Positions 46,101 through 57,649 of a stretch of 64,000 nt of DNA are shown here, in pieces. Source of the stretch: Kalmusia sp. IMI 367209 (lineage: Eukaryota; Ascomycota; Dothideomycetes; Pleosporales; Didymosphaeriaceae); contig JAPEUQ010000004.1 of assembly GCA_027946365.1 (NCBI GenBank), positions 2,976,001 through 3,040,000 on the forward strand, given 5' to 3'. The position numbers and the translations under genes are program-made. Each line of letters opens with the position of its first letter. Within the stretch, counting starts at the first letter, position 1. The notes under the pieces are model-generated. The model did not search any database. It saw only the letters and a list, made by a program, of their open reading frames with translations, and was not told the DNA's origin.

Positions 46101-49100
46101 ATGGCTACGATGTCTTCGCAGGAAACGCCGTTTGACCGACGCCCATCTAGCTTTTTGATCCCTCGAAAGCCGCTTCGTAGTTTTTCCTTAGGCGATACGC
46201 GTAGGTCTCGATGTTTAGTATTGCCAAATTCTGGCAAATGCTAACGCTAAACTTGAAGATGATAGTACCTCCCTCGACACGTCTGGTACTTTGAACCGAC
46301 ATACCCTTTATATTAGTTCCAATGACTATGAGTCTATCTCTTTGGATCACTCCATTCGTAGCCAGCGCCTGCTTACAAGGGGATCTAACGATGAGACTGA
46401 AGGACTTGCTGATGGCCGGGTTGCCGATAGCCGCGTGTCTTCTCCCATTTCGTCAAATGATATAACAGCTGAATAATCCGTAACAAGTCGCTTAATGGAT
46501 GATAATGAGAATTTGGATATGATTGAGAGCTTATTAACATATAATCGAGACACCAAATCTGTTAAATTAGAGAAGGTGAACGAGGATGTTCGGGAGTTGG
46601 GAGAAGATGAACTCGATGACAAGGAAGAAATGTCCCCACAATCCGCAAAGAACCTTCCCGATTGGAGACCCAACTCGCTTGGCTGGTCAAAATACGTCGC
46701 CATACTAGTCATTCTAATTCTCCTTATTTATGTGAGTCTGTATTTGCTATCGAAATACCGAGGTATTATTCTGCCTCTTCACAGTGGGTGGGACTGAATT
46801 TTCAGATTTGGACCAGCATTTATGGCAGTGCTACTTCGTGAAATTATTTTACGCATGGCCTTGGACCTAGAGTCCGTTCTGCCTTATATGGCTTTGGCAA
46901 CCGATCCATCCACCGAAAGAGTGCGCAGAAGGCCCCTCGCTCGATTGACTGAACCTCGATGGTTCGATCGGCTTCACCCCCACCATCTCTTCCAGACGAC
47001 AAAATTCCTCATTCGTTACTGCACGTTCATATTTATTCCGTTGCAGTAATCCCTTTTGAGCCTAGGGAGCCGGCATTACAAGACGTTCGATAGATCATTC
47101 CAGGTAGTTGACGTAGATCACTTGATGGCGTCACTCAACCATACTCGAATTCCTGCACTTGCGTTGGATTCAATCTGGTACGTTTCTCTTTATTAGTGCG
47201 GAAGCGCTCTGTATCTACAGTAATCGTCTCTTCTCTGGAATGAGACACCCTCCTTTCGCTGCTTGTCCATGTGGTATAGTCACGGAAGACAATCGCTAAC
47301 TCCCCTGGTGTTTTAGGCATGGCCAACCAGTAGCGGACATCAAATGGCTCAGCACGATGAACTCCAGCGAGCACGATGAGCATATGACTATTCAGCCCGA
47401 CTATGCAGGCGTAATGCCATTCGTAACCGTTAAGACCGACACCGCGGCAGGAATAATTCAATCCGAGTCATGGACACTCAAGACTTCAGCGATATATGGT
47501 TACCTGAATTGTACCCAAATCGATGACATAGCACTCAATGTAACGGAAATACGACTCGGTACCTCTGGACTAGAAATTGAAGAAATGTCTTCACGTCTCG
47601 TGGACAGGGATGGTTGCGCTTTCGAGCACAAATGGACAAATACGTCGAGTATTTCGACGCCTGACAAGAACAATCCCATCACCCCCGATGGGAAGTTTGC
47701 GGTCTGGCAGACATTGGGCGACTACAGTGATGATATAGACCAAAAGTCTTGTACTCGCTACAAACATTTTATCGCTTCTGGACCCATGACGATCCCATAC
47801 ACTAGGATCCCAGACAGCGAGAACCATGCAGCTAAAATAACTACTGGCTCTGGCTGGGCAGCTCTTTCGTGCTCTTCGGGCTATCGCGCATAATCAAAGA
47901 CGCTATTACATACAATGTTGACCCGGACGATCAAGAAGCGGGAGAACATGATGGCATCACATTTAGGCAGGGTGATCTACTTGATATCAATGATGATCGT
48001 CTCAATGGGCCACTAAATCGGAACTTCCTAGAGAACGGCCTAGTTTACAACCTCTCAAGCCCAGTTTTCTGCCGCGCTTTCTGGAATTCCCCTCTTCCAA
48101 ATGCGTTTAGTTCGCTACAAGATATCTACTCGGACTGGTATGACAATTTCGATGTTGAGGGATGCAGCAACGTGTCTACGGAAGCCAATAAATGGAACAA
48201 CAATGATGCTTGTCAAATGTATGCCAACGTCGTCACCTTGTGGCCGTTCCTAGTAGCTAGAACCGTCTCACTATCCGCTCTATATATACCTCTCGAGGAT
48301 CATGTTGAGAGATTAGGTGAGGTCGCGACTTTTCGGAAAGGCTGGTATCTTACGGGATGGGAACTGACATATACAATCCTTCTCCACTTCTTTTTGTTCT
48401 GGCTCATCGCGAGAGAAAGACTTCTACACTTGCCTAAATGGCTCCGACATATCCGTGGGAGCCGTACTGGACGGTCCCCGTATAGAACAGGCCTTTATGG
48501 GACCGCATCATCAATTGCTGGTCGTGCCTTTGTCTTTCAAGACAGGCCATTGCAGCCACTATTTGAACGTCTGGATACGATGAAGACTTCGCAAGCTTTA
48601 AAGGAGACCAGAAGAAGGTTTGGGAAGGCAGTGTTGCTGCTAAGGAATTGGGAATATGAAAATCTGGATAGCGTCGATAATGCTTTTGTTTCCGATGCCG
48701 TCATCAGGCCAATGAAGAAGTTGGATCTAGGAGAAACCAACAAGGCAACTCCAGGACATTTCACTCTTTTCACGAGAAAGGTAATATCAAAGATCGAGCA
48801 GAATTGGCAGACTATTAGTTTCTGGCGAAGATGTAAGTCCATTAGTCCCCTGTGATAAGCTATGATTAGTGGAGGATAGCAAACCGAGATGCACGCAGGC
48901 TATGATACGGGAGAGTTCCGTATATTCTCCATCCATTCCTGCTGATATTCATATTTTCAGGAACCGTAGTCATCCTCGTCATTGTATACAAGTTCATCGT
49001 TCATTCCAAAAGCTCTGGCTTCCAACTGTGGTTTCAACCAACATACGCATTGTCTCAGCGCTCCAGAGATGAGGTCTTACGTTTTCTGCAAAAGGCACTA

Positions 49101-50714
49101 TTCAAAGACCTACCTGCGTTGGTTCTCCTTAGTATCGGCTTTTGGTGGGAAGCCGTGGAACGTTATTATCGATCGACTCAGCCCTATGCTGCACTATCCA
49201 ATGGCGCCAGTGGAAAAGAGTCTGTTTGCCTCGACTACATGCACTCTTTCTCCATAACTACTTCATGGAGAGCTTTCAAGAACGGGCATTGGCTTCTGTC
49301 TTACATCACCTTCACAACCTTCTTGGTAAAGACAGCAATCGTGCTCGCGTCTGGTATCTTCACGATGGACGAAATTGGCCACGTACCAGGTCGAAATCTT
49401 CCGCTCTCTCGAAACTGGCGAGAAAATACCTTCGTAGATAACTTAGATGACGAGTTTAAGTTGTCGCTACGACGCTTCGCTATGTCCAGGGCCGTCTTTG
49501 GTTATCCGGATAATCCTGGATGGCAGTTCGGAGAATGGGTATTCCCATCCGTCAAACTCGACGGGCCTCAGTTCCAACTGAATATTACGACGATTACTAG
49601 TGATCTTTCCTGCAGCACCGTAGACGGAGTTGTCCTCGCTGATAAATCCGGGAACCATTCGGCCCGTATTGATGGCGGTTATTGCCAAGGTGCAATATGG
49701 GAGAATATCTGCCAGCCGCCCCTTGAGATTGGAGGTCAACAGCATTCACAATCTTCTAAGCAAAACTGCGGGAGTTGGCGCTACATTGATCGGTCGGAAT
49801 GTTCCGAATCTGAGTCAGAAGTCGGAGGTCGGTGGTGGATCATCAGCCTAGATGGCACGCTTACCCCGAATACCTCATCAAATGTGACATTTGGACAATT
49901 TGCTGAGACAATATTTTTACTTTGTAAACCACGTCTATGGACCTACAATGTCGATATCAATGTGGTACAAAAGCAAAATGGCGAAGTGTGGATTAATGGA
50001 GGCAAAAGCACACGTGAACCAACTCCAAACGATTACTGGAAGGGCACAGAAGATGCATCTCCAGACCTCGTCACGTTTTCATCCCGTCTTCTCAACGAAA
50101 TCTTTGCCGGTGAGCTCTACTCAGCAACCGAACAGGGCTGGTACGACTATCTTAGCATCCTTACAGTAGTGGGATCTAAAACCGTTTCCAATGTCCTTTT
50201 TCGAAACGCCTCTATCTTAGCAAATGCAGCCTCGGAAACCTACTCTCGTGTCTTTGCAGCAATTATCAGTCGCAACTTGTTCGGCAACGAAACTGAAGAA
50301 AGTTCCACCATCCTCCTAGAAACCACCCTCGATGGGACTAACACCGCGCCACTGCCTACTGTCTCCGTATCACCACTGGCCGACATGGTTACCGTGGCTC
50401 TGGCTCCCTTACTATGTGCCACCTTCATCTTGATGCTCTACTGTCTAGCCATTGTGTGCATATGGCCACGACGCGAGCGTCGCATGCCACTCGATATTTC
50501 CTACCCCGCCAATGCTATGACAATGGTATACGATAGCTCATTGCTCGAGATAATTCGTGATAGCGGAGAGAAGAGCGATTTCAAGTCGTTGCATAACTTG
50601 CAGTTTGCTATCGGGCACTATAGGGGAACTTCGGGTAAGGTTAGGATTGGAATTGATGTCAAGGATAGAGTTACGGAGATTGGGCTTAATAGGAGGCGTT
50701 GGAGACTCTGTTAA
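46101..50714 (+). pseudogene. DUF3433-type multi-pass membrane protein, disrupted
   Basis: The gene reads from MATMSSQETPFDRR to ...LNRRRWRLC through introns I place at 46201-46258, 47178-47316 and 48833-48915. Family features are WRPNSLGWSKYVAILVILIL, RFGPAFMAVLLREIIL...LESVLPYMALA, SGWAALSCSSGY, KGWYLTGWELTYTILLHFFL, and a C-terminal PLLCATFILMLYCLAIVCIW. These proteins are fungal plasma-membrane proteins of unknown role with two repeated halves. The reading frame is broken by TAA at 46474-46476, TGA at 46795-46797, TAA at 47047-47049, and a frameshift at about 47880-47893, where ...SCSSGY must join IIKDAITYNV. Two of the stops could be dodged (a start at 46495 and a 66 bp intron), but TAA 47047 and the frameshift cannot easily be. 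Confidence 0.65.
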
Positions 50715-51578
50715 TATGGTTGCGTACTTCCTTTTGGGGCTTAGAGAGAGAGTTTCGTTCATTTCTTGGGCTGATATAATGACCAAAAACATGATCATTC
50801 TAGAGGCGTGACGGGGGTCTTTATATCTTGCAATACCTAATTTCGCGCACGTGTCACTTTTACGATTAAAAAGGGTGTCGTGGCAGGTGTCGGGTTGCAG
50901 CAACAAGAAGCTGTGATGTTGTTTATCGTGCAAATATTGCTTAATCATCATATGCGATGCCTTAAAAATCGGGATCTTCCTGTACTATTCAATGAACGCA
51001 AGAAAAGAGGCCGCCTACCTCAAACTTATTTACCAGCTAGGTGCACGACCAGCAAGAGACGCACTTAACAAATTTGTTTTTGAAGACCAGAGGTCGACCA
51101 AAAACTTCAATAATCTCGTCTTATGCGAGGATGACATTGATAGCTACAAAGGGCGCCTATGGAAGGGCGTAATTCCAATAGAACTGGGGAATCACAGGGC
51201 TGATACATTAAAAAGCGCGATAGATTGAGCTCTTACTTCCAGCGTATATTTCAGTGCTCTTCGCCCCAGACGTTCACAACATCTTCGGGTGCTAAAACTC
51301 GCTATACATGTGTGGGGAATCTCAGAGCTGTGAGTAAGTTACATGTTCGCTCTTGGCGGAGTCACTATGTTTACAGTCATATGTCATAACACAAATGCAT
51401 CACGGTTAAGTGTTCATTAGAAGCGACCTGGAAATATAACTTGAGGACTTTGCAAATGAGCTCATCTAAATGTAGATACGCAAACAAAGTTCACTCCCCA
51501 CAATGGTCATACTCCGCGTCTTGCTCCTTACCCTCCGCCACCGTCTCATCTGCTGCCGTCTCATCCGCCGCCGTCTCG
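50715..51578. other. Intergenic, no firm gene
   Basis: A frame at 50992-51228 (+, 78 aa) ends ...RLWKGVIPIELGNHRADTL. This faintly resembles the end of FMN-binding split-barrel proteins, but no other motif of that family is present, so I do not call a gene. A 15-bp CCGTCTCATCTGCTG-type repeat lies near 51540-51577. Confidence 0.35.
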
Positions 51579-51794
51579 CTACTGTTTCCCGAATTTCCAT
51601 TTACATTCACATCCACGTTGATTTTGACATCACCAACTCTAAATTGTTATCAGCTAACTCAATGACTTTCGGTAAACTGCCCCACTTACTCACTTTCCAG
51701 AGGAGGATGCTGCTGCTGAAGAGCTGTCACCGGAAGAGGCTGCGGCAGATGAAGAGCCTTGAGAGGAACTTGCGGCTGTTGCGGCGGCTGACAT
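51579..51794 (-). CDS. Small Ser/Ala-rich protein
   Basis: Two exons (51694-51794, 51579-51639; 54 bp intron) give 53 aa: a Ser/Ala/Gly-rich stretch starting MSAAATAASSSQGSSSAAAS, then VGDVKINVDVNVKWKFGKQ. The other frame after an AAAA run would continue as a Glu/Ala-rich tail (SSETAADETAADETVAEGK) to 51491, so the end of this gene is uncertain. No family is known. It lies divergent from the small gene at 52428. Confidence 0.3.
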
Positions 51795-52427
51795 GATGGG
51801 CAATTGGCTGACTGTGTGGATTTGAAATTTTGGGTCTAAGTTGAATGACTGTGTTTGATGTTCGTGTTGAGCGATATGTAGGAGGATACAAACTGCGCAC
51901 TTCCTTATGATATATTTCCGATGACGCAAGCCTCACGAACTTATTTGCCTGTGACGTAGAAAATGGGGGCGGGAAGTGTTGATTGTCGTCATGTAGGAAT
52001 GCCGAGGGCAGTACTATGTGACACCTAAGCATAAGGCATCCTAGTGATATCAAGTCAATGGGCGACGTGCTCTATTTTGTTTGGATCGATCTTCACACTC
52101 CAAAGCATCATATACGACAGCACGGTGTCTATTGGGCTGCTGGAGTCTCAGCCTTATAAAGGACGCCCTCTCAAGAATGTCTGGCGTTGAACTATTGGGC
52201 GCCCTAACTTCTCAACTCACAAGGCTACCGAGCATCGAGATCACTAATCTAAGCCGTTCTATAACTGGGTGAACGACGTCATATGCTCAGCCTACACTTA
52301 ATCTCGAAAACGGCACGAAGAAGAGCTGCGTGGTCTTGTGTTCAAGGACTCCCGAGCTTCATAAAAGTCAGCCTAGTTATTTATAAAAAGCTTTTCTCCC
52401 ACCCTCTCGAAAGAAAGTCGACTGAAA
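51795..52427. promoter_or_regulatory. Intergenic promoter region of two small divergent genes
   Basis: Lies between the small minus-strand gene at 51794 and the plus-strand gene at 52428. TATAAAAA at about 52382-52389 sits some 40 bases before the latter's ATG and may be its TATA element. Confidence 0.35.
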
Positions 52428-52805
52428 ATGCCTGCCGCTTTCGCTTCATCCAAATCCTCTAAAGATGGGGAAGACAAGGAACTCATCATCGACACAATGA
52501 CATCTGGTGACAATGCTTCGGCCTCTGCATCCTCACAGAACAAAGATGGCAGCAGCATCTTCCAGAAATCCAAGACGACCCGCAATCAAGACGGCACTGA
52601 GACTAAGAAGACGTGGGGAATAAGCGGTGCTGATGACTCGCACACCACCGGAAAGCAGGGCTCCGAGAAGAAGGGTGGCGACCGTGATGGAGAGGAGGGA
52701 TTGTTTAATAAGGCAATAAATGCGTTTGCGAAAACTGGAGGAGCGGCAGCTGGAGGAGCGGTGGCCAGTGCGGGAGATGGCAAGGCAGTGGCGAGTGCCA
52801 ATTGA
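52428..52805 (+). CDS. Small hydrophilic low-complexity protein
   Basis: A single exon encodes 125 aa, starting MPAAFASSKSSKDGEDKELI. It is rich in Ser, Gly, Lys, Asp and Ala, with KTTRNQDGTETKKTWGIS in the middle and an Ala/Gly-rich C-terminus (FAKTGGAAAGGAVASAGDGK). No signal peptide, membrane helix or Cys is present. Such composition is seen in disordered stress-type proteins, but no family is recognised. The frame is clean and preceded by a TATA-like sequence, which supports a real gene. Confidence 0.5.
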   Translation: MPAAFASSKSSKDGEDKELIIDTMTSGDNASASASSQNKDGSSIFQKSKTTRNQDGTETKKTWGISGADDSHTTGKQGSEKKGGDRDGEEGLFNKAINAFAKTGGAAAGGAVASAGDGKAVASAN

Positions 52806-54548
52806 ATGTCAGGCATCTTTGGAACGCTGGAATCAATACTCGAATCAACCTTTGCGAGGGTAGAGATTGGCGCTTCTTCGTATTGTGATCCCCTTCTTTC
52901 TTTGTTCTATGATAGTCTCGTCGAGTTAATACAATGTGGAACGCTCACCGTCTCACTTGGAGTGCGTTGACCCACACGCTGTTGCCTGTTGTATGCTTGG
53001 TGCAGGTTTGAACAAGGCTGACCTCGAAGACAATTTAATTATATCGCTCCTATGGAAGAAAATCTTCAAGATGCTACCCTGCCTTTGATTTTACTTCTGT
53101 CGTAGGATTTTCGTTTTGTTGCGATGATACATAGCTATGATATGAAATTACTATCATTTTCTATGCGGAGTACAATAAATATGATGATTCCGTCCTTATG
53201 ATATCTTTATCTTAATAAGTGGTTATTGATGATAATATCTGTGTGCTCACTTTCTATGTTTGGCATTGTAGTAGTTCCGCTGGTAGCTATTGCAGATTGA
53301 TGATCGCTCTTGTCAGAAGCGAAGGCTGAATTTACCTAACGCTATACTATGTTTTTATTCTTGGGAGGCTTATCCACTGAGATAGAATTGTGCCATGGAA
53401 AATTGCGTGAGTCTACGGATATGCAACTTTCTGGTGCGATTGGTGTCTTCTCCAAACCAAAATTTTGTTCGAGCTAGTGTAGTAGGACATATGTCCACAA
53501 GTTAGCCTCCTGCACAATACTATATGCTCCGAGTTCTCTCTTTTACCGCGCTATGTAAAGGATGAGAAGTCGAAGGGGTAGGATCCTGCAGCTGATGCTC
53601 CTGTGAGTTCTATGCGGTATATTTGCACCTTGACTCAATCTGTACACTGGGAATTGGCTATAAGCAATTGTGTCGATTCATTTCCATACGTTTTGCTCCG
53701 CATTTGATGTCGGCAATAACAGTATTGCGTGTTTTTATTCACGGGTATGGGTGATGAAATGGTATAGGACTAACCATTTCTAGACTCGCGCTTATGGGTT
53801 GACGCAGTTGCGACAACCGTAATCCGTGAAACAGTGAAATCAAAAGAGAACTGGTTCAGCGATTAAGTAAGAGTAAGGCTTCCCACCTGCTTAGCCATAC
53901 AGACGCAGTGTACTAGTAAATAAATAGTTAAATGGATGATCACGAGTGAATACCTGTTGTTGTATGGTTTTGTATTTCTCCTCTACTCTTGACGCCGCAG
54001 AGAAATGGAAGATGTCCTCCGTATTTTTCTGACGGTTGTAGCTAAGCATATTGTTATGACGTTGGTGTGAGGAGGACGCATTTTAATGTGCTCATTTCGA
54101 ATTAGATGGGTAGGGGCGGATCTGCGCGGCTTATTGTGTAGGATTTTTGTATAAAGCGATGTGTCAAATGGCGCGAAGAGGCAGTGTGCAATTGCAACAG
54201 CAATCGCGAAATCATTTCTGATCCTGAACGAAGAAAGTAGTATTGAAAACCAGCGGACAAAGGTACTATCAATCAAAGAAGCTGACTAATTATCGATCTA
54301 TGTCGACTGCAGTAGATGTAAAGTTTGTTAGGTAAAAAATGGGTCTCTTATGCACTCTGCTCAAAGTCACCATTTTTGTTTGGGTACAACTATTATATGC
54401 ACTATCAAGAAAACTGCATTTCATCTACTCAGATGCATCATTGGTCATGCTACCACGTCTCTCTACAGGCGACAAACCCCCTGACTCAAGCCAATCTACG
54501 AGTATATCTCATCGTATTTGTACAACCTGAAACATATTTCCAGCCTAT
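52806..54548. other. Gene-poor intergenic stretch
   Basis: About 1.7 kb, AT-rich in places, with short frames on both strands (for example 53983-54276 minus and 54325-54738 plus) that show no domain. No RNA gene was seen. Confidence 0.5.
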
Positions 54549-56618
54549 CTATGAATCACCGCCCTTTTTGCCTTTTCGTTTCTTTTTGGCTTCCGTCTCT
54601 AAGCTTTCACTGCTCTCCCCTTTGCCTGAGCCCCCCACTAATCCACTGACTGCTCTCCCAACACCTAATGAGATACCTCGCTCCCCAAAAACGCTTAACT
54701 TGCCACTCTTCCCACTCCTCACACTGTCAAAGCTTTGATTTCTCGGGATTTTAGTCGCCACTTGTTCAGGTGTGGTAGGATCGGAGTGTCCCGTGACACC
54801 AACTTCGTCCGACGACCACCAGCCCTCGGGGCGACTGGTGGAGCTGCGTGCTGTTATCTGCGAGGCGCCCACAGATCCAACAGGCGACGCAGATTCGAAG
54901 GTATGGACAGGAACTTTAGCTGCAGGTGGCGGGAAAGTAGTCGTGCTATGGGAAGGAGGGTGGTCGCGTTCTACTGCCGACGCGTAGCTCAAGGCAAGAT
55001 GCGGTATCCTCGATTTCTGTGCCGACGGTGATTGTGATTGTGGAACGTTGTCAGTTGGGTCTGTGAATGAAATCTTGCGCGTAGTCTGAGAGTGCTTCTT
55101 TGAATTGGTGCGCAAAGCAACAGGACTTGATGAGCTCTCGTCACCCGCGTCATCGCCTTCGGGACCTGGTAGCGCTCCTGATTCAGGGAGGAGCCCTTTG
55201 TATCGTCCGGGTGAGCGGAAGCGCTTGCCTTTACGAGGCCCTGATGCTGTAGATACCTCACCAGCAAGCCCAGCGTAGTCATCCAAGGCCTCGAAGACAT
55301 GTGGGAAGACGAGCTGATCGACGGAAGACGCCCATAGAAAATCCAGATGCTCGTAATGCGGAATCTCCTTCGCAATAGTATGGCGAGGTAGCTCTTTGAG
55401 CATTACGTTGATATCCACCAAGCTGTCCGAGCCACCATACACAAGCACAATGGGGGTTTTGATATTTCGCGTGGGAAATTTAGCAACCTTGTAGTATTTT
55501 GATGCATTTGACAGGACGCTTGGTGCATCGTCGTCATACATTTGAAAGACGCCATTCCGGATGATCTGGAACCAATGTACCACACTTTTCGTAGAAGTGT
55601 ATGAATATAGATGCGGATATGCTGCGAGTTTTTGGTGGGCGGTGATGTTGCTTGCGGTCCAACCGAAGAGGAATTGTAGTGAAGTATCGATCAAGCGAAC
55701 GAAAATGGGTGGATATAGGATAGACTGCCACATGGTAGTGGATGGAAGTATGGACTTCCGGCCGAAAGCTAGGAAAAGAATATCGGGCGATGCCTTGACG
55801 AAAGAGTTAACGATGCCAGAGGTTAGGCCAGGTGGAGACATGGCCGGCGCGAGGGCAATGAAGACATCGACTTTGTCATTTAGATCGGGATGAATAGAGA
55901 GCGTGGCAAAGGCTTGGGCGGTTCCCTGTGAAAACCCGATGTATGACAGCGAAGGCTGATGAGTGGTCTTGAGAATGTATTCGATGGAGTCCGGGATGTC
56001 ATGGAAAGCGAATTGGTCCATGCTGAAGTTCCAAAATTTCTGATCCGTCGGTGCGCAACGTACGCTCTTCTTAGAGTACTTGTTTCCTCGATTGTTGCCA
56101 AGCCAGACGTCGTAACCTCGCTCAACCAGCTCGAAAGGCAAGCAGCGCTCCCTCTCCGTCAGGCACACCCAGACCTCGCTGTTCATGAGCAACCCATGGT
56201 GCAAATAGACCACCTTCTTCTTGGCGCCTCCCTTGTGTGGTCCCGCATTCACCCTCGCATCCTCCTCTCCTCTCCTCCAGGCCAGTCTATGCAGCCCCAG
56301 CAGATAGCCGTCTCCAGTTTGAACCACATGCTCTTCAGCGTAGTACCCGTACAGCTCGCACAGCTCACCAAAGCCCGGAGCATTCGCGATTGAACTCCAT
56401 ACACCCTTCTTCTTCTGCCTCGTCCGGCGCGACGAGTCTGAGGAGAGGCGGTTGAATAGCCGGCGCGTGATGCGGTAGCAAATGTTGATGATGGGCGTGG
56501 GCAGAGCGAGCGTAATGACGGCGACGACGGACTCGAGTGCGATGAGGACGATGGAGAGGGCGAGGGCAAAATACTCGCGGATGTGGAGGCGCCCGAGGAA
56601 GGGAATGCGGAGCGGCAT
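54549..56618 (-). CDS. Membrane-anchored steryl-ester/triacylglycerol lipase (alpha/beta hydrolase)
   Basis: A single exon encodes 689 aa. An N-terminal membrane segment (EYFALALSIVLIALESVVAV and following) anchors it, probably to the ER or lipid droplets. The acid-lipase-associated region around CELYGYYAEEHVVQTGDGYL is followed by the oxyanion motif YLHHGLL and the nucleophile elbow GFSQG (Ser about 230). The Asp sits in VYGGSDSLVD (about 398) and the His in HYEHLDFLWA (about 421/424), completing the triad. WLGNNRGNKYS is typical of the Yeh1/Tgl1 cholesterol/steryl-ester hydrolase group. The C-terminal 220 residues are a Ser/Pro-rich disordered tail ending in a Lys-rich stretch. It is divergent from the PET191-like gene. 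Confidence 0.93.
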   Translation of the reverse strand: MPLRIPFLGRLHIREYFALALSIVLIALESVVAVITLALPTPIINICYRITRRLFNRLSSDSSRRTRQKKKGVWSSIANAPGFGELCELYGYYAEEHVVQTGDGYLLGLHRLAWRRGEEDARVNAGPHKGGAKKKVVYLHHGLLMNSEVWVCLTERERCLPFELVERGYDVWLGNNRGNKYSKKSVRCAPTDQKFWNFSMDQFAFHDIPDSIEYILKTTHQPSLSYIGFSQGTAQAFATLSIHPDLNDKVDVFIALAPAMSPPGLTSGIVNSFVKASPDILFLAFGRKSILPSTTMWQSILYPPIFVRLIDTSLQFLFGWTASNITAHQKLAAYPHLYSYTSTKSVVHWFQIIRNGVFQMYDDDAPSVLSNASKYYKVAKFPTRNIKTPIVLVYGGSDSLVDINVMLKELPRHTIAKEIPHYEHLDFLWASSVDQLVFPHVFEALDDYAGLAGEVSTASGPRKGKRFRSPGRYKGLLPESGALPGPEGDDAGDESSSSPVALRTNSKKHSQTTRKISFTDPTDNVPQSQSPSAQKSRIPHLALSYASAVERDHPPSHSTTTFPPPAAKVPVHTFESASPVGSVGASQITARSSTSRPEGWWSSDEVGVTGHSDPTTPEQVATKIPRNQSFDSVRSGKSGKLSVFGERGISLGVGRAVSGLVGGSGKGESSESLETEAKKKRKGKKGGDS

Positions 56619-56981
56619 TGTGACGGCTTGTCACTCCCAATAGGTCCCTAGTGAGCTATCGTAGTTGCGACTGCAGACGAGATGAGTTGTTAAAAAAGGT
56701 GAAGAAGGTCAGGGTAGACAGTGCGGCTCTATCGTGAAACATGCTCCCAGCTGTAGGCGTAGAGGGCATGTGGCAGCGCAACCACGCATCGTGGTGGAAT
56801 GTGCTGGCGGGCAATGACGTTTAGGTTAGCATGTGAAGATCATGTCCGTGTGGTTCGGCGAAACCTCGGCTCATCTTAGATTTGGAGGTGAGCTGATTGA
56901 CTGGGAAGCTCTGCAACACCACACCAAATATATCCAATGACGCGGTAGCCACATATACGACTCGATTGAGACTCACCCAAG
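56619..56981. promoter_or_regulatory. Divergent promoter between lipase and PET191-like gene
   Basis: A 363 bp region between two outward-reading genes. No specific motif is recognised. Confidence 0.45.
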
Positions 56982-57410
56982 ATGCCGCAATCATGCAACG
57001 ATATCCGTAAGCTCTTTCCGCTCAGTTCGTTACACCGACTAAATCGCACAGGTGCGGCCCTCGCCTTTTGTCTACAGAATTCTGACTGCATCATGGTCGA
57101 ACGGAACAAGCCCGGCGACTGCCTCCGACCTCCCCTCAAATACACACTTCCTACACAATGCCAGCAATTGCAGAAGGGTTATGCCGAATGCAAGAAAGGC
57201 CAGATTGATATGCGCAAGCGATTCCGTGGCAACCGGCCGATCAGTGTCGCGGGTCAGTTGGAAACAGGCGCATTTGGGCAAGGCAGAAGCGAGGCGGACG
57301 AGAAGGCAGGCACAATAGAAGAGAAAGGCTACATGCTGTATGCGGGGCGACCGTACAAGGGCGTGCAGGAGTCGAAACCGGAAGAAGAAGGGAAAGGAGA
57401 GGAAAAATGA
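56982..57410 (+). CDS. PET191: Cytochrome c oxidase assembly factor, PET191 family
   Basis: Two exons (56982-57006, 57052-57410) give 127 aa. The first exon is only 25 nt (MPQSCNDI plus one base). After splicing the protein reads MPQSCNDIRAALAFCLQNSD, then CIMVERNKPGDCLRPP, CQQLQKGYAECKKGQ (a CX9C pair) and IDMRKRFRGNRP. This is the twin-Cys, CHCH-like pattern of PET191/COA5. It is a small mitochondrial intermembrane-space protein needed to assemble complex IV. The C-terminal 45 residues are a charged tail. The reading frame before the splice also runs on unspliced, but that form would break the conserved N-terminus. Confidence 0.92.
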   Translation: MPQSCNDIRKLFPLSSLHRLNRTGAALAFCLQNSDCIMVERNKPGDCLRPPLKYTLPTQCQQLQKGYAECKKGQIDMRKRFRGNRPISVAGQLETGAFGQGRSEADEKAGTIEEKGYMLYAGRPYKGVQESKPEEEGKGEEK

Positions 57411-57649
57411 GTAGCAAGCAAATATGGGAAGCGGGATTGCATACAAAGGCGTTTGGCAAGGCTTTCGAGAATGTTTGATATCACCGGATTCGAGATGAGA
57501 CATCTTTTTGTACGACCATCAACTTGTACATCATGTAAGAAGACACGGATGAATGCACAAATCACTGCGCGTGTACAGGTATCGCATTGCTGTTGTTCAC
57601 TGGCTCGTATCTATAGAGGCCTGATTAAGGACAAGTATCACTGGACTTT

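Noticed and set aside
48961..49049. Stop codon formed at the third DUF3433 splice junction
   Set aside because: Only arises with the acceptor at 48960. An upstream acceptor at 48915 keeps the frame and completes a membrane helix, so it is not counted as a lesion.
50992..51228. FMN-binding split-barrel gene
   Set aside because: Only a weak WKGVIPIEL resemblance at the end; the rest of the domain is absent.
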